A DNA stretch of 57,339 bases from JAEUMW01 sp039807745 (lineage in GTDB: Bacteria > Pseudomonadota > Gammaproteobacteria > Burkholderiales > JAEUMW01). Positions within the stretch are counted from its first letter, which is position 1, and every line of letters begins with the position of its first letter. The notes beneath the pieces are model-generated. The model made no database searches and had not been told where the DNA came from. It saw only the letters and a list, made by a program, of their open reading frames with translations. Below are positions 54,293 to 57,339 of this stretch, in pieces. A program made the position numbers and the translations under genes. The stretch is from positions 1 through 57,339 of the forward strand of contig JBDHRV010000006.1 of NCBI GenBank assembly GCA_039807745.1, given 5' to 3'.

Positions 54293-55138
54293 CTAGCCCC
54301 GACCCAGCAGGACCTCCAGCACGAACTTGCTGCCGAGGTAGGCGAGTACCAGGGTGAGGAAACCGGCGAGCGTCCAGCGCACGGCGATCCGTCCGCGCCA
54401 GCCGTAGATGCTGCGGCCCGCCAGCAGCGCGGCGAAGATGCCCCACGACACGAACGCGAAGATGGTCTTGTGACTGAAGGCCATGGGTTTGCCGAATACT
54501 TCCTCGGAAAAGAAGATGCCGCTGATCAACACCAGGGTGAGCAGCACGAAACCGGCACCGATGATGCGAAACAGCAGCGTCTCCATCGTGAGCAGCGGCG
54601 GCATCCAGCGCAGGCCCCGGGTGAGCGCACCGCCGTGCAGGCGACGCTCGACGAGGGCCATCAGGAGCACGTGCAGCGAAGCGATGGTGAAAAGGCTGTA
54701 GGCGAGCATCGAGAGCACCAGGTGAAACTTGAATGCCGGCACCTCGGTATGGGCGAGCGGCTTCAACCCGGGGAAGATCACGGGCAGCAGCACCGCCACC
54801 GCGGCCACCGGCAGGATGAGAGTCTGCAGGCCCTCCTGCCGATAGACCACGCTCGCTACCCAGTAGATCAACATCGAGAGCCACGCGATCGCCGACAAAG
54901 CCGTGCCGATGCCGAGGAAGAGCCCTTCGGGCTCGAACATCGCGGCATACAGGAGCCACGCGTGAAGGGCGAGTGGCACCGGTATGATCAAGTGCTCCCA
55001 GGGCGGAGACGGCGGAGCATCGGTGGGGCCGGCCGCCACCTTGGCAGGACGCCAGCGCGTCCGCCAGAAATAAGCAGCCGCGCCTGCGTACAGCAAGGCG
55101 TTGATGAGATGGAGTAAGATACCGGCCATGATGCGCAC
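54293..55138 (-). CDS. CcsA/YpjD-like cytochrome c assembly family protein
   Basis: A 281-residue protein of about eight membrane helices in the CcsA/CcmC superfamily. HLVLSMLAYSLFTIA and SHKTIFAFVSWGIFAALL carry the conserved histidines of heme-handling proteins; the WWD loop of true CcsA is not obvious. E. coli YpjD, next to ffh in the same way, is the closest known analogue, linked to CorC-type metal export. The ATG at 55129 (MAGILLH) is also a plausible start. It is divergent from ffh. Confidence 0.82.
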   Translation of the reverse strand: MRIMAGILLHLINALLYAGAAAYFWRTRWRPAKVAAGPTDAPPSPPWEHLIIPVPLALHAWLLYAAMFEPEGLFLGIGTALSAIAWLSMLIYWVASVVYRQEGLQTLILPVAAVAVLLPVIFPGLKPLAHTEVPAFKFHLVLSMLAYSLFTIASLHVLLMALVERRLHGGALTRGLRWMPPLLTMETLLFRIIGAGFVLLTLVLISGIFFSEEVFGKPMAFSHKTIFAFVSWGIFAALLAGRSIYGWRGRIAVRWTLAGFLTLVLAYLGSKFVLEVLLGRG

Positions 55139-55243
55139 CCGCGCGACTGTGCGTTCGGGGATCGCAGCAGAAGTCTACACCAAACCCTCTCCCGGCCGGG
55201 TCGCAGCCGCGCCCGGCCTCTTTGCTCAAAGGTTTCCGTCGTC

Positions 55244-56593
55244 ATGCTCGAAGGCCTCACACAGCGTTTTTCCGCGGTTGTCAAGAATCTGCGCGGTCAA
55301 GCCCGACTGACCGAGGACAACATCCAGGACGCATTGCGCGAAGTGCGCATGGCGCTGCTCGAGGCGGACGTGGCGTTGCCCGTGGTCAAGGAGTTCGTGG
55401 GTCGCGTCAAGGAGAAGGCACTCGGCCAGGAGGTGGTGGGGAATCTGACACCGGGCCAGGCCCTCGTGGGTGTGGTGCATCAGGAGCTGACACGCCTCAT
55501 GGGCGAGCGTAACGATGCCATCGATCTCGCCGCGGTGCCGCCGGCGGTGGTGCTGATGGCAGGTCTGCAGGGCTCGGGCAAGACGACGACCTCCGGCAAG
55601 CTTGCGCGGCTGCTCAAGGAGCAGCTCAAGAAGAAGGTGCTGCTCGTAAGCTGCGATGTCTATCGCCCGGCTGCCATCGAGCAACTCGCCACGCTCGGAA
55701 AGCAGCTCGCTGTCGATTGCCACCCGCCCGCGCCTGGGCTCGCGCCGGTTGCCATCGCGGAACAGGCCGTCGAGCACGCGCGGCGGCACTTCTTCGATGT
55801 CGTCATCATCGATACCGCGGGTCGGCTCACCATCGACGCCGAGATGATGCGGGAGATCGAAGACCTGCACGAGGCCCTCCATCCCGTCGAAACGTTCCTG
55901 GTGGTGGACGCGATGCAGGGCCAGGATGCGGTGAACACGGCACGCGCCTTCGCCGACGCGCTCCCCCTGACCGGACTGATTCTCACCAAGCTCGACGGCG
56001 ACGCACGCGGCGGCGCGGCGCTGTCGGTGCGGCACGTCACCGGGAAGCCGGTCAAGTTCGTCGGCGTGGGCGAGAAGCTGACGGGACTCGAGCCGTTCCA
56101 TCCCGATCGCATGGCATCGCGCATACTCGGCATGGGCGATGTGCTGACGCTGATCGAGGATGCGCAGCGCAAGGTCGATCGCGACGAAGCCGAGCGCCTC
56201 GCTAAGAAATTCAAGGCAGGCAAGGGTTTCGACCTCGAGGATTTCAAGGCGCAGATCAACCAGATGCGCAAGATGGGCGGGGTCGGTGCCTTCCTCGACA
56301 AGCTGCCAGGGCAGTTGGGACAGGTCGCGAGCCAGGCGAGCGTGGACGATCGGACCTTCAACCGCATCGAGGGCATCATCAATTCAATGACGCCCCAGGA
56401 GCGCGCGAAGCCGGAAGTCCTGAAGGCCTCGCGCAAGCGGCGCATCGCGGCAGGGGCGGGTGTCACGGTGCAGGAGGTGAACCGGCTCCTCAATCAGTTC
56501 GAGCAGGCGCAGAAGATGATGAAGATGGTGCAGAAGGGCGGCATGGCGAAGCTCATGCGCGGCATGAAGGGCATGCTGCCGGGCATGCATTAG
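55244..56593 (+). CDS. ffh: Signal recognition particle protein Ffh
   Basis: A 449-residue GTPase that with 4.5S RNA targets nascent membrane proteins to FtsY. The N domain is followed by the G domain with GLQGSGKTTTSGKLA (about 107-121), DVYRPAAIEQL, DTAGRLTID and TKLDGDARGG. The Met-rich M domain has MKMVQKGGMAKLM near the C-terminus. Divergent from the CcsA/YpjD-like gene. rpsP follows after a 68-bp gap with a promoter. Confidence 0.97.
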   Translation: MLEGLTQRFSAVVKNLRGQARLTEDNIQDALREVRMALLEADVALPVVKEFVGRVKEKALGQEVVGNLTPGQALVGVVHQELTRLMGERNDAIDLAAVPPAVVLMAGLQGSGKTTTSGKLARLLKEQLKKKVLLVSCDVYRPAAIEQLATLGKQLAVDCHPPAPGLAPVAIAEQAVEHARRHFFDVVIIDTAGRLTIDAEMMREIEDLHEALHPVETFLVVDAMQGQDAVNTARAFADALPLTGLILTKLDGDARGGAALSVRHVTGKPVKFVGVGEKLTGLEPFHPDRMASRILGMGDVLTLIEDAQRKVDRDEAERLAKKFKAGKGFDLEDFKAQINQMRKMGGVGAFLDKLPGQLGQVASQASVDDRTFNRIEGIINSMTPQERAKPEVLKASRKRRIAAGAGVTVQEVNRLLNQFEQAQKMMKMVQKGGMAKLMRGMKGMLPGMH

Positions 56594-56598
56594 CTTTC

Positions 56599-56628
56599 TT
56601 GTCAGAGGGCAGGCTTCGGGAATATACT
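56599..56628 (+). promoter_or_regulatory. Promoter of the rpsP-rimM operon
   Basis: TTGTCA (56599-56604) and TATACT (56623-56628) are 18 bp apart, 33 bp upstream of the rpsP ATG. Both hexamers are near-consensus, fitting a ribosomal-protein operon promoter. Confidence 0.75.
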
Positions 56629-56661
56629 TGCCGGCTTTTCGGCATTCTGGACGGATTCGAC

Positions 56662-56916
56662 ATGGTTGTGATCAGGCTGGCGCGGGGTGGCGCCAAGAAG
56701 CGACCCTTCTTCAACGTCGTCGTGGCGGATTCCCGCAACGCACGGGACGGTCGATTCGTCGAGCGCGTGGGATTTTACGATCCGAAGGCACCGGAGGGGC
56801 GCGAATCGCTGCGCATCGATCTGGCGCGCCTCGAATACTGGAAGGGCAAGGGCGCGCAGCCGTCGGACACGGTGCGGCGTCTCGTCAAGCAATACGGTGC
56901 AGCCGCCAAGGCGTGA
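56662..56916 (+). CDS. rpsP: 30S ribosomal protein S16
   Basis: An 84-residue protein of the small ribosomal subunit. It has MVVIRLARGGAKKRPFFNVV, VADSRNARDGRFVERVGFYDP and LARLEYWKGKGAQPSDTV, which is full length for the family. It normally heads the rpsP-rimM-trmD-rplS operon, and rimM follows 4 bp later. Confidence 0.97.
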   Translation: MVVIRLARGGAKKRPFFNVVVADSRNARDGRFVERVGFYDPKAPEGRESLRIDLARLEYWKGKGAQPSDTVRRLVKQYGAAAKA

Positions 56917-56920
56917 GCGC

Positions 56921-57339
56921 ATGGTGGTGATGGGGCGGGTGACGGCCCCGCACGGCGTGCGCGGCTGGATACGCGTGCGCGCTTTCACCGAGTCGGCCGA
57001 TGGGCTCGCCAGTTATCCGCAGTGGTGGCTCGGCGGTGAAGCCGGTTGGGTGCCGTGGAACGTGGAAGCCGTCGAACCCTGCCGCCAGGGACTCGCGGCG
57101 AAGCTGCAAGGATGCGACGATCGTGATGCGGCGCTCGCTCTGGCGAAGATCGACATCGCAGTTCCGCGTGCGGTGCTCCCCGGGATCGAAGCGGACGAGT
57201 ACTACTGGGACGATCTGATCGGGCTCGCAGTGTCGAACGTCGACGGCGAGGCATTCGGCACCGTGACCTCGCTCCTGGAGACAGGCGCGAACGACGTGCT
57301 GGTCGTAACCGGCGAACGGGAACGCCTGATTCCCTTCAT
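56921..57339 (+). CDS. rimM: 16S rRNA processing protein RimM, cut by the window end
   Basis: The first 139 residues of the ribosome maturation factor RimM, truncated by the window edge. The N-terminal domain has MGRVTAPHGVRGWIRV, and the start of the PRC-barrel domain is seen in EYYWDDLIGLAVSN and GTVTSLLETGANDVLVV. It binds S19 and helps mature the 30S head. ATG at 56921, 4 bp after rpsP. Confidence 0.95.
   Translation, partial: MVVMGRVTAPHGVRGWIRVRAFTESADGLASYPQWWLGGEAGWVPWNVEAVEPCRQGLAAKLQGCDDRDAALALAKIDIAVPRAVLPGIEADEYYWDDLIGLAVSNVDGEAFGTVTSLLETGANDVLVVTGERERLIPF

Overview
The window is a GC-rich chromosomal segment from a betaproteobacterium. The evidence is a complete division and cell-wall (dcw) cluster in proteobacterial order, an lpxC - dciA - secA - argJ block, a zapD/yacG/coaE/pilD/pilC block, the SRP-rpsP-rimM junction, a bacterial class A RNase P RNA, and respiratory and ornithine-lipid genes typical of that class. 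It looks like one intact chromosome piece: no insertion sequence, prophage, CRISPR array or rRNA operon was recognised.

Left part (0.5-8.7 kb): a minus-strand operon encodes a small one-helix protein, a Cu_A subunit II, a B-family heme-copper oxidase subunit I, CyoE (heme O synthase) and a SCO/SenC copper chaperone. Facing it on the plus strand are two different CtaA-type heme A synthases and the YbiB/TrpD2 protein. Subunit I has Gln where oxygen reductases have the cross-linked active-site Tyr, and the gene set resembles the norSY-senC (sNOR) type of nitric oxide reductase. A perfect FNR/DNR-type box lies at about -42 of the operon. A second perfect box with the same spacing precedes a hemerythrin-like gene and a DUF2249 gene. 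I read these as a small low-oxygen/NO-responsive regulon, the most interesting part of the window.

Middle left (9-22.7 kb): a small secreted protein, tRNA-Phe, a DUF4212 + sodium:solute symporter + CBS/DUF294 transport module, tRNA-Arg, a membrane-anchored diheme cytochrome c, ApaH, an OlsB/OlsA-like acyltransferase pair (ornithine lipid), an ABC exporter, a phospholipase D family protein, a SlyB-like lipoprotein, a PfkB sugar/nucleoside kinase and rnpB.

Centre (22.9-41.7 kb): the dcw cluster mraZ-rsmH-ftsL-ftsI-murE-murF-mraY-murD-ftsW-murG-murC-murB-ddl-ftsQ-ftsA-ftsZ, then lpxC. It starts from a sigma-70-like promoter overlapped by three 10-bp MraZ operator repeats. Most genes overlap by GTGA or ATGA, so translation is probably coupled. 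The cluster makes lipid II, flips and polymerises it, and assembles the Z-ring.

Right part (41.7-57.3 kb): a small membrane protein, dciA (divergent), secA behind a strong intrinsic terminator, argJ, a DUF815 ATPase, a Nudix-ThiE fusion, a lipoprotein, then the minus-strand run CcsA/YpjD-like - CNNM/CorC - pilC - pilD - coaE - zapD - yacG. pilB is missing from its usual place and a sigma-54-like promoter stands before pilC. The window ends with ffh, rpsP and a truncated rimM.
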